A DNA stretch of 5,497 nucleotides from the NCBI GenBank assembly GCA_966128725.1, contig CBHYLN010000228.1, forward strand, positions 1 to 5,497, in the 5' to 3' direction. This stretch comes from JAFDZV01 sp966128725 (GTDB taxonomy: Bacteria; Bacteroidota; Ignavibacteria; OLB7). A program made the position numbers and the translations under genes. Of the stretch, positions 1 through 5,497 are shown one piece after another; within the stretch, counting starts at the first letter, position 1; each line of letters opens with the position of its first letter. Under the pieces are notes generated by a model. That model ran no database searches and had not been told where the DNA came from. It was given only the letters and a program-made list of their open reading frames with translations.

Positions 1-124
1 AGTCGTTTACATCGTTGACGGCCTGGCAGGCAGCGAACTAGACAACGACCGGACATTATTCATCACGGAGATCGGGTCGATTGGTCCTGGTCTCCGTGGT
101 ACTTCATTTCAATCCATACCATCA
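1..124. other. Unassigned upstream region, frame 2 open throughout
   Basis: No complete gene is visible here. Frame 1 stops at 16-18 and frame 3 at 39-41 (TAG), so an upstream + strand gene could end at either stop. Frame 2 has no stop from base 2 to the ATG at 125, so the reading frame of the next gene is open to the window edge. It has no in-frame ATG, GTG or TTG in this stretch. Third-position GC is moderate up to about base 90 and then falls sharply (2 of the last 11 codons), which looks more like a leader or promoter stretch than coding sequence just before 125. No SD-like purine run precedes 125. Confidence 0.4.
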
Positions 125-1783
125 ATGCACGCTTCCCATCAGTCCTACTCCAGCCATCGCCCAACCGTCGGTGCCCTGTTCACGTTCGCCGCGCTTGTAT
201 TTGCCGTGGCCGTGCTGAGGCCGGCCAACGTGTACGCTTCCGGCGCCGATACGGGCATGATAACACACCCCGATCCCGCATTCGCGCGGCAGGCCGGGCA
301 GTGGTTCCGCGCCGCGCGGGGGGGCCGGGCCGGGCGCGGCATGGCGCTGGTGGTGATGGCCAACACGCAGTGCATCGGCTGTTCCGGCGCGGCGGTAACC
401 GCGCTGGGCAATACGCTGCGCCGCGAGGGTATCCCAACGGACCTGGCGCTGGTGGTGATCTGCGACCTGCGCGGCGAGGGGCGCGCCGCGGCCAGGGGCA
501 TTGGCGCCCCAACCGTGGTGGAACAGATCGGGCCGCCGGAATTCCCCGGCATCCACGACGAGTCCGCGCCGGGGGCTACCGTGATTGTGATGTCCGCATC
601 CGGCCAACCGGTGTTCGTCTCGCACGATCTTACTCATGGGCTGGATCGCGTTGTGCAGGTATGCCGCGGGCTTGCCCCGGAAACCGCCCGTGGGCAGGGT
701 GTTACCGTCACACGAATACGTCCCATGCCCGGGCATACCGTGGCTGGCATGGCCTCGGTGACGTACGATCCCGGGCGGCGCGCCTTTGCGTTCATCGACC
801 CCACAACCAACAGCCTGGGCTGGTGCACGCTGGCCACGCCGGCGTTCGTGGGCATTACGGACAGTTTCCCGGATCTGGATCGCCGCTTTAAACCAACCGA
901 CGACTCGCTCAACATCTGGGAGAGGATAATCGCCAATTATCCCCGGTTCTCCGGATTGCTGAACATCGTGCATGCCTCGGGTGATACCGTACTGTGTTTG
1001 GCGCGATTGTTCACCGGCTTCAGCCGTGTGCCCAATGGGCAGGGCGGCACACGTTTCCAGCTTGCCGCCGGCACGGCGCTGTGCCGCTCGTTGCGTGGCC
1101 GGTTCGATTCCGTGCGGCTGTTGCCCGATCGCCAGCTCGATTTCCGCGCGCCAGGCGCCCGGCTGGGCGCGGACCGATTCGCCGCCCCGGTGATCTGGAC
1201 CGCGCACATCGAGGATTCCGCACGTGCCGAACGTTCGCCCGATTCCTCGCTGGCGGTTGCCGTGGTAACCAACGGCGATGTTGACCGGCGCGCATCGCTT
1301 TCCTTTGCAACCGTTGGCCGGCTGGCCGGGCGGCGCCCGGAGTGGATGTATGTGCGCCATATCGCGCCGATGGCCCAGGACGGGTATTACTACGTGGACC
1401 CCGGCAACCGCGCCGCGCTGGTCTGCTCCTTGCGCGGCGACACGCTGTCCGCATTCAGCCTGGAACGGCGGGGATTCCTGAACATGATTATCCATCGCGC
1501 GGACGATGCCGAAACCTCGTGGGATGTTGAGGGGGTTCTTGGCGGCGATCGGTGTACAGTGTTGATGAGCGATATGTCCGGCAAAACCGTCAACGCCCTG
1601 GCGATTGCCCAGTACGATGCTGCTGGCAGGTTTCTCCGCCAGGTGGAGTGGCGCGATCGTGCGCTGCAACGCCTGGGCGATGTGTACGAGCTTTCGCCGA
1701 TTGTTGCCGATGAGCGCTACGTATATGCCGCGGCCAAAAGCAGCAAGGGCGGCTGGGCAATCCTTCGGTTGGCGTTCCAGTAA
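125..1783 (+). CDS. Secreted protein with N-terminal thioredoxin-like CxxC domain and beta-rich C-terminal region
   Basis: This encodes 552 residues and I do not recognise the family. The hydrophobic stretch at residues 16-30 after a polar N-tail, followed by Val-Tyr-Ala|Ser (cleavage after A38), looks like a signal peptide, so the mature protein should be outside the cytoplasm. Residues about 72-170 resemble a thioredoxin fold: a hydrophobic strand, CIGC at C83-C86 at the start of a helix, a second strand ending at C113, then a strand pair around residues 151-168 (TVIVMSASGQPVFVS). Residues about 200-552 are rich in short beta-strand segments with turn-like DPxN/DPG and DAAGR motifs (221-238, 421-446, 491-509, 531-551), which suggests a beta-propeller; blades cannot be counted reliably by eye. 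A redox or thiol role is inferred only from CxxC. The ATG at 125 was chosen because it directly precedes the signal peptide. No SD is present, and the frame stays open upstream, so a more distal start is possible. Confidence 0.8.
   Translation: MHASHQSYSSHRPTVGALFTFAALVFAVAVLRPANVYASGADTGMITHPDPAFARQAGQWFRAARGGRAGRGMALVVMANTQCIGCSGAAVTALGNTLRREGIPTDLALVVICDLRGEGRAAARGIGAPTVVEQIGPPEFPGIHDESAPGATVIVMSASGQPVFVSHDLTHGLDRVVQVCRGLAPETARGQGVTVTRIRPMPGHTVAGMASVTYDPGRRAFAFIDPTTNSLGWCTLATPAFVGITDSFPDLDRRFKPTDDSLNIWERIIANYPRFSGLLNIVHASGDTVLCLARLFTGFSRVPNGQGGTRFQLAAGTALCRSLRGRFDSVRLLPDRQLDFRAPGARLGADRFAAPVIWTAHIEDSARAERSPDSSLAVAVVTNGDVDRRASLSFATVGRLAGRRPEWMYVRHIAPMAQDGYYYVDPGNRAALVCSLRGDTLSAFSLERRGFLNMIIHRADDAETSWDVEGVLGGDRCTVLMSDMSGKTVNALAIAQYDAAGRFLRQVEWRDRALQRLGDVYELSPIVADERYVYAAAKSSKGGWAILRLAFQ
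318..334 (+). other. G-quadruplex-type motif inside the secreted-protein gene
   Basis: A run of seven G (318-324), then CC, GGG (327-329), CC and GGG (332-334), fits the canonical four-tract pattern G3-N1-G3-N2-G3-N2-G3 with very short loops. It lies on the coding strand, so it would also be in the mRNA, about 190 bases after the start codon. It encodes a Gly/Arg-rich linker (residues about 65-72) between the signal peptide and the thioredoxin-like domain. That the sequence matches the pattern is seen directly; that it folds is not known. Confidence 0.5.
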
Positions 1784-1883
1784 GAAGCGCCTTGCAGTGG
1801 AACGTGGGATGAAGAATGGCCTGTCTCGCATACCGCAAAGGACGGGACGGGTGCAAAGGAAGCACGGACGGCTATCCCTGCTC

Positions 1884-1905
1884 CACCGTGCGGCCTCGGT
1901 GTTTT
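1884..1905 (+). terminator. Weak intrinsic-terminator-like hairpin
   Basis: CACCG (1884-1888) pairs with CGGTG (1897-1901) around an 8-base loop and is followed immediately by TTTT (1902-1905). It lies about 100 bases after the stop of the secreted-protein gene. The stem is only 5 bp and the T-tract has four bases before C resumes, so it is a marginal candidate. An upstream GCACGG (1862-1867) can pair with CCGTGC (1886-1891), which would break this hairpin. Confidence 0.2.
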
Positions 1906-1971
1906 CCCGATCTCCGCAACGATCCAACGGCGACTGCTCCGCCGGCATGGCCCGGGGAAGAACGGTATGCA

Positions 1972-2056
1972 GATTGCGTTATGCGCGATGCGTTATGGTC
2001 CGGCCGGATTCCGCGATTCCAATTCCGCATTTCTCATTTTGCATTTCTAATTACCG
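1972..2056. repeat. Degenerate 7-base periodic repeat tract
   Basis: Two blocks show heptad spacing. Block 1 (1972-1999) reads GATTGCG, TTATGCG, CGATGCG, TTATGGT. After an 8-base CCGGCCGG-containing spacer, block 2 (2008-2056) has units starting with ATT at 2008, 2016, 2022, 2029, 2036, 2043 and 2050, i.e. spacings of 8, 6, 7, 7, 7 and 7, with the consensus close to ATTYCGC. The tract is much more AT-rich than the flanking genes. It resembles the short heptanucleotide tandem repeats found between genes in some bacteria, such as the STRR sequences of cyanobacteria. Whether this unit recurs elsewhere in the genome cannot be seen here. Confidence 0.6.
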
Positions 2057-2072
2057 TGCATGCGATACGGTA
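2052..2072. repeat. 6-bp inverted repeat upstream of rarA
   Basis: TACCGT (2052-2057) and ACGGTA (2067-2072) are perfect inverted copies around a 9-base spacer that contains the palindrome GCATGC. It sits about 70 bases before the rarA ATG and adjoins the AT-rich tract, so it could be a protein-binding site or a small hairpin. An arm length of 6 is short enough to occur by chance. Confidence 0.25.
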
Positions 2073-2141
2073 GCCGTCACTGCCGCCGCTCATCGCTGCC
2101 CGCATTCGTCGCGTCCGCGCAACATTCCGCATATTTGCCCC

Positions 2142-3425
2142 ATGACTTCCTCGAATTCGCTGCGTCCGCTCGCCGTACGGCTTCGCCCGCAATCGCTGGA
2201 TGATGTGCTGGGCCAGGATCATCTGCTGGGGCCGGGGCGTCCGCTGCGCCGCATGGTGGAAGGGGGCCGCGTTCGCTCGATGATACTGTGGGGGCCGCCC
2301 GGCGTGGGCAAAACCACCATCGCGCAATTGTTCGCCACGGCCATCGGCGCCGAGTACCGCCAGCTTTCGGCGGTGTCGTCCGGTGTGAAGGAGGTGCGCG
2401 CCGTGCTGGAGGAAGGGCGCGAGATGCAGCGCTACGGCCGCCAGCTTGTGCTGTTCATCGACGAAATCCACCGGTTCAACAAGGCGCAACAGGATGCGTT
2501 GCTGCCGGCGGTTGAGGAAGGGTGGATTACGCTGGTGGGCGCCACCACGGAGAACCCGTCGTTCGAGGTCATCCAGCCACTTCTTTCGCGATGCTCCGTG
2601 TTCACGTTGAAGCCGTTGGATGCCGACGCGCTTCAACTGCTGCTGGATCGCGCGCTGCAGGCCGACCCCGTGTTCGAGGGGATCACGGTGGACGATCCGG
2701 ACCTGATCAAGCTGCTTTCCGGCGGCGACGGTCGCAAGCTGCTTACCGGCCTGGAGATGGCGCGCGATCTGCTTGCCCCGGGCGAAACGGCCATCACCGG
2801 CGACCATGTCCGCAACGCGTTTTCCAGCCGGCAGTTCTACGATCGCGCCGGCGACATGCACTACGACATCATCTCCGCGTTCATCAAAAGCATGCGCGGC
2901 AGCGACCCCGACGCCGCGTTGTTCTACCTGGCGCGCATGATCGAATCCGGCGAGGATCCGTTGTTCATAGCGCGGCGTATGGTGATCCTGGCCAGCGAGG
3001 ATATCGGCAACGCCGACCCGTACGCCATCACGTTCGCCACGAATATCATGATGGCGGTGGAGCGGATCGGCATGCCGGAAGGGCGCATCATCCTTGCGCA
3101 GGGCGTCACGTATCTGGCCTCGGCGGCCAAAAGCAACGCCAGCTACGCCGCGATTGCCGCCGCGCTGGACGACGTTCGCAAGTATCCGCACTCGGTGCCG
3201 CCGCTGCACGTGCGCAATGCGCCCACCGGGCTGATGAAGAAGCTGGGTTATGGCAAGGGCTACAAGTATGCGCACGATTTCGGCGCTGGATTTGTGGAGC
3301 AGGAGTACCTGCCGCAGGAGGTCCGCGGCCGCGTGTATTATCGCCCAACGGAGAACGGCGGCGAGAAGAAGATTCACGACCGCCTGAACGGCCTGTGGCC
3401 GGGGCGGTACACCAGGAAGAAGTAA
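2142..3425 (+). CDS. rarA: Replication-associated recombination protein A (RarA/MgsA), AAA+ ATPase
   Basis: This encodes 427 residues, the usual length for bacterial RarA, the relative of eukaryotic WRNIP1/Mgs1. The family is a cytoplasmic, tetrameric, clamp-loader-like ATPase that acts at stalled or gapped replication forks with SSB. The N-terminus has RPLAVRLRPQSLDDVLGQ, typical of the family. Walker A is GPPGVGKT (51-58), Walker B LFIDEIH (104-110), sensor 1 GATTEN (133-138), and the arginine finger is probably R150 in LLSRC. Sensor 2 is around GDGRKLL (196-201). The C-terminal MgsA domain follows, with GDMHYDIISAFIKSMRGSDPDA (237-258) and ASEDIGNADPYA (284-295). The ATG at 2142 puts the N-terminus where the family starts. 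The frame is open upstream to 1605, but that translation is unrelated to RarA. No SD is visible. The gene stands alone, with 358 bases before it and 149 after it. Confidence 0.97.
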   Translation: MTSSNSLRPLAVRLRPQSLDDVLGQDHLLGPGRPLRRMVEGGRVRSMILWGPPGVGKTTIAQLFATAIGAEYRQLSAVSSGVKEVRAVLEEGREMQRYGRQLVLFIDEIHRFNKAQQDALLPAVEEGWITLVGATTENPSFEVIQPLLSRCSVFTLKPLDADALQLLLDRALQADPVFEGITVDDPDLIKLLSGGDGRKLLTGLEMARDLLAPGETAITGDHVRNAFSSRQFYDRAGDMHYDIISAFIKSMRGSDPDAALFYLARMIESGEDPLFIARRMVILASEDIGNADPYAITFATNIMMAVERIGMPEGRIILAQGVTYLASAAKSNASYAAIAAALDDVRKYPHSVPPLHVRNAPTGLMKKLGYGKGYKYAHDFGAGFVEQEYLPQEVRGRVYYRPTENGGEKKIHDRLNGLWPGRYTRKK

Positions 3426-3574
3426 GCCGGCTTGCGCGCGGTCACAGCGGCGCACATCCGGAACAACGGCCCCAACGTATGCCCAGGATTGGGTGCGCCG
3501 GCACACGCGCGCGCGAAAGAGAGCCGGCATCGCACACCGAGGTATTCCGTGAACCAATTCTCCGGCGGTATCCC
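3426..3574. other. 149-base gap between rarA and the membrane protein gene
   Basis: No gene of normal size is present. It begins with the 10-base palindrome AAGCCGGCTT (3424-3433) overlapping the rarA stop. A 4-bp hairpin CCCA-GGAT-TGGG (3482-3493) has no T-tract, so it is not a convincing terminator. A 15-base alternating purine-pyrimidine run occurs at 3501-3515. Near the end there is an imperfect direct repeat and a tiny open frame, listed separately. Confidence 0.5.
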
Positions 3575-3578
3575 GTGA
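3541..3578 (+). repeat. Imperfect 12-base direct repeat at the membrane protein start
   Basis: GGTATTCCGTGA (3541-3552) and GGTATCCCGTGA (3567-3578) match at 11 of 12 positions with a 26-base offset. Each copy carries a GTG. The second GTG (3575) is in frame with the membrane protein; the first (3549) is not. The duplication may be chance, or it may mark a regulatory or initiation element. Confidence 0.35.
3549..3578 (+). promoter_or_regulatory. Possible mini-ORF coupled to the membrane protein start
   Basis: Starting at GTG 3549, a nine-codon frame (MNQFSGGIP) ends at TGA 3576-3578, which overlaps the GTG at 3575 as GTGA. Such 4-base stop/start overlaps are typical of translational coupling and could help initiation on a message without an SD. 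No SD precedes 3549, and there is no direct evidence that it is translated. Confidence 0.2.
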
Positions 3579-4270
3579 TCAAACGACAGCGGCGCCAGCC
3601 AGCAACTGACGAGGCCGAGCCAGCAACCGGCATGCGCGAGCGGCTGGATGGCCTGGTGGTGAACATGGAGCTCACGCTCATCTCCATCATACAGGGGGTG
3701 GCGCTGTATTTCCTTACCGAAAGCAGTCGCGGGTTGATTGTGGCAATGCGCTTCGAGGCCTGGCCCTACATCGCCGTTGCGTTGGTCACGATCTTCCTGT
3801 TCTGGTCGCGCTCGCTGATCCACACGTTCACGGTGATCCGGTGGCCGCTGGAGTTCGGGCACAACTTCATCTACATCGCCTGCACGCTGGTTGAAGCGGT
3901 GATGTTCACGCAGATCGCCGATCTGGAGAACTGGTTCATGCTGGGCACGGCGTACGGCCTGATGGTGTGGCTGCTGTTTGTGTTCGATCTGGGCATGATC
4001 CGCCGGCGGCACCAGCAGGCGCCCGGCGACGAACTGGCCGAGCGGCTGGAGAGCGATCAGGTGCTGAACGTGCGTATGATGCTCCCCGGGTTCGTGGTGT
4101 TTCATGCCGCCGCCTGGTTCGCGGTGCACACATGGCCCGAAACGTTCATCAACAACCGCTGGCACCTGCTCCTGGTGAGCGCGCAACTGCTGGGCGGTAT
4201 CGCCTATCTTGCCTACGTTCTTTCGTTCTTCCGCCGCGTTGCTCCGCTGATCGTCCGGCGCGAGCGATAA
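3575..4270 (+). CDS. Hypothetical six-helix integral membrane protein
   Basis: From GTG 3575 this gives 231 residues; I do not recognise the family. Six hydrophobic segments are visible at about residues 32-48, 64-83, 96-113, 121-140, 167-186 and 197-218. A basic, charged N-tail and a basic C-terminus (FFRRVAPLIVRRER) suggest both ends are cytoplasmic by the positive-inside rule. The loop between helices 4 and 5 (about 142-166) is charged (RRRHQQ...DELAERLESD) and also likely cytoplasmic. Polar or aromatic residues inside helices, such as WSRSLIH (77-83), EFGHNF (93-98) and EAVMF (107-111), could be functional. No transporter or enzyme motif is evident. The alternative start, ATG 3632, gives 212 residues and keeps all six helices; neither start has a good SD. 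The 31-base gap to nadB suggests co-transcription. The topology loosely recalls small channels such as TMEM175, but the hallmark FSD motif of that family is absent. Confidence 0.8.
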   Translation: MIKRQRRQPATDEAEPATGMRERLDGLVVNMELTLISIIQGVALYFLTESSRGLIVAMRFEAWPYIAVALVTIFLFWSRSLIHTFTVIRWPLEFGHNFIYIACTLVEAVMFTQIADLENWFMLGTAYGLMVWLLFVFDLGMIRRRHQQAPGDELAERLESDQVLNVRMMLPGFVVFHAAAWFAVHTWPETFINNRWHLLLVSAQLLGGIAYLAYVLSFFRRVAPLIVRRER

Positions 4271-4301
4271 TCTCCCTGCCCTCAGTCACCTTGCTGCAAT
4301 C

Positions 4302-5497
4302 ATGGCACACGTTAGTGATTTCCTTGTTCTTGGCTCCGGCATTGCCGGGCTTACGTTCGCGTTGAAGGCCGCCGAGCTGGGCACCGTAACCGTGCTCACC
4401 AAGAAGACGCGCGGCGAATCGAACACGAACTACGCGCAGGGTGGTATCGCCGCCGTTACCGAGCCGGAGGACAGTACCGACAACCATTTCAACGATACGC
4501 TGGTGGCGGGCGCCGGGCTGTGCAACCAGCAGGCGGTGCGCGCGCTGGTGGATGAAGGGCCAACTCGTGTTGCCGAGCTTATCGAGATGGGCGCCGATTT
4601 CACGCGCCGTCCGGATGGAGCGCTGGATCTTGGCCGCGAGGGCGGGCACTCGCATAATCGGATCGTGCATGCCGCCGACCTTACCGGCCGCGAGATCGAG
4701 CGGGCGTTGAACGAGGCGGTTGCCGCCAACCCGCGCATCACGATGCTGGAGCATTACACCGGCGTTGAGCTGATTACCGAGCACCACGTGCCCGGCGCGC
4801 GGCGTTCCGGCGTGCGGCATCGGCACTGCTTTGGTGTGTATGCGCTGGATAATCGCCGCGGCGAGATCGTGCCGTTCCTGGCCGCGTACACGCTGCTGGC
4901 CACCGGCGGTTGCGGGCAGGCGTATCTGCATACCACCAACCCCACAATCGCCACCGGCGACGGCTACGCGATGGCCTACCGCGCCGGCGCGGTGATGGCC
5001 AACATGGAGTTCGTGCAGTTCCATCCAACCAGTCTGTACGCGCCCTCGCGCGCCGGCACGTTCCTGATCTCCGAGGCGGTGCGCGGCCACGGTGGCCTGC
5101 TGCGCAACGCCCGCGGCGAACGCATCATGCAGGGGCGCGACCCGCGCATGGAGCTTGCCCCGCGCGATATCGTGGCCCGCGCGATCGACGCCGAGCTGAA
5201 GCGCAGCGGCGAAGCCTGCGTGTACCTGGATGTGCGGCACCTGGCGTACGACGATTTCCGCCAGCATTTCCCGAACATCGCGGCCGAATGCGACGCGATA
5301 GGGCTGGACCTTCGCACGGACATGATCCCGGTGGTGCCGGCCGCCCATTACCAGTGCGGCGGTGTGCGCAGCGATCTGGCCGGGCACACGTCCATCCGCA
5401 ATCTGTACGTAAGCGGCGAGGTCGCCTGCACCGGCGTTCACGGCGCCAACCGGCTGGCCAGCAATTCGCTGCTGGAAGCCACGGTGTTCTCGCATCG
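4302..5497 (+). CDS. nadB: L-aspartate oxidase NadB (partial, cut by the right edge)
   Basis: NadB is a cytoplasmic FAD enzyme that oxidises L-aspartate to iminoaspartate, using oxygen or fumarate; quinolinate synthase NadA then uses the product in de novo NAD synthesis. The first 398 residues are present, of roughly 520-540 expected. The N-terminal dinucleotide fold has GSGIAGL (11-17), followed by NTNYAQGGIAA (41-51) and EGGHSHNR (113-120). ATGGCGQAY (200-208) is the second FAD-contact segment. Family active-site positions are all present: H241 in QFHPT, R261 in EAVRGHG, H349 in PAAHYQCGG and R384 in GANRLASNSLLE. SGEVACTGVHGANR near the end is characteristic of NadB. This pattern, especially EGGHSH with PAAHYQCGG, favours NadB over succinate dehydrogenase or fumarate reductase flavoproteins. 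The ATG at 4302 gives the standard N-terminus; no SD precedes it. The missing part would hold the C-terminal helical domain. Confidence 0.96.
   Translation, partial: MAHVSDFLVLGSGIAGLTFALKAAELGTVTVLTKKTRGESNTNYAQGGIAAVTEPEDSTDNHFNDTLVAGAGLCNQQAVRALVDEGPTRVAELIEMGADFTRRPDGALDLGREGGHSHNRIVHAADLTGREIERALNEAVAANPRITMLEHYTGVELITEHHVPGARRSGVRHRHCFGVYALDNRRGEIVPFLAAYTLLATGGCGQAYLHTTNPTIATGDGYAMAYRAGAVMANMEFVQFHPTSLYAPSRAGTFLISEAVRGHGGLLRNARGERIMQGRDPRMELAPRDIVARAIDAELKRSGEACVYLDVRHLAYDDFRQHFPNIAAECDAIGLDLRTDMIPVVPAAHYQCGGVRSDLAGHTSIRNLYVSGEVACTGVHGANRLASNSLLEATVFSH

Larger units (their letters stand above)
1784..2141. other. 358-base intergenic region between the secreted-protein gene and rarA
   Basis: No convincing gene is found. 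An open stretch at 1816-2073 could encode 85 residues, but its composition is unlike the flanking proteins and its C-terminal half is the translation of the period-7 repeat tract. The region holds a weak hairpin pair (1862-1905), a degenerate 7-base periodic tract (1972-2056), a 6-bp inverted repeat (2052-2072) and a second copy of ATTCCGCAT (2124-2132) near the rarA start. The part from about 2008 to 2053 is markedly more AT-rich than the rest of the window and is the likeliest place for a rarA promoter, although no good -35/-10 pair can be named. Confidence 0.6.

Noticed and set aside
122..1948. 608-codon open frame on the - strand opposite the secreted-protein gene
   Set aside because: It is the mirror of a GC-rich + strand gene. 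Its translation is rich in Arg, His and Gly, has no domain pattern, and runs through the intergenic gap. The + strand frame has a signal peptide and CxxC motif.
1816..2073. Possible 85-residue small protein between gene 1 and rarA
   Set aside because: Its C-terminal half (FRISHFAFLIT-like) is the kind of peptide produced by translating short AT-rich heptad repeats, its codon pattern differs from the neighbours, and no start signal is present.
1605..2141. In-frame N-terminal extension of RarA
   Set aside because: The frame is open, but the translation overlaps the previous gene and the repeat tract and does not resemble RarA, which normally starts at the position given by ATG 2142.
2228..2294. 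Four G-runs in the rarA 5' region as a second G-quadruplex
   Set aside because: The two later loops are about 24 bases each, too long for a canonical quadruplex.
3482..3493. Hairpin CCCA-GGAT-TGGG as the rarA terminator
   Set aside because: The stem is 4 bp and there is no following T-tract.
3501..3515. Alternating purine-pyrimidine run with (CG)5, possible Z-DNA
   Set aside because: It is only 15 bases long in a GC-rich gap, where such runs are expected by chance.
2034..3557. 507-codon open frame on the - strand opposite rarA
   Set aside because: The + strand encodes an unmistakable RarA with all AAA+ motifs; the antisense translation has no recognisable features.
4239..4271. Promoter for nadB with -10 GATAAT at 4266-4271
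   Set aside because: GATAAT matches TATAAT at 5 of 6 positions, but there is no -35 at suitable spacing (TTGCTC lies 21 bases away) and it overlaps the preceding stop codon; co-transcription is simpler.
4149..5495. 448-codon open frame on the - strand opposite nadB
   Set aside because: The + strand is clearly NadB with its active-site residues; the antisense frame is a composition effect.

Overview
The window is GC-rich bacterial chromosome, apparently all read on the + strand. It holds four protein-coding genes: a secreted protein with a thioredoxin-like CxxC domain and a beta-rich C-terminal region (125-1783), the AAA+ ATPase RarA/MgsA (2142-3425), an unrecognised six-helix membrane protein (about 3575-4270), and the first 398 codons of L-aspartate oxidase NadB (4302 to the right edge). 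RarA and NadB are secure. The other two are real genes by codon pattern and protein character, but I do not recognise their families.

Organism: none of the four starts has a convincing Shine-Dalgarno sequence. A high-GC genome without SD sites, together with an exported CxxC/propeller-like protein, fits a GC-rich member of the Bacteroidota/Chlorobiota/Kapabacteria/Rhodothermota group. This is a weak inference: no rRNA or lineage-specific marker is present.

Layout: 1-124 is an unassigned stretch whose frame 2 stays open into gene 1. Gene 1 carries an export signal and, early in its coding strand, a compact G-quadruplex-type motif. The 358-base gap 1784-2141 contains a weak terminator-like hairpin overlapping a competing hairpin, then an AT-richer tract with a clear 7-base periodicity (1972-2056), then the rarA start. 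A 149-base gap separates rarA from the membrane protein gene. In that gap a tiny open frame ends in a GTGA overlap with the preferred start of the membrane protein. Only 31 bases separate the membrane protein from nadB, so these two are probably co-transcribed.

Functions: the genes do not form an obvious pathway. RarA acts at stalled replication forks, NadB begins de novo NAD synthesis, and the other two act in the envelope or at the membrane. I see no mobile element, CRISPR array, tRNA or rRNA. I see no clear sign of a new multi-gene system. The most unusual items are the domain make-up of gene 1, the heptad-repeat tract and the orphan membrane protein.
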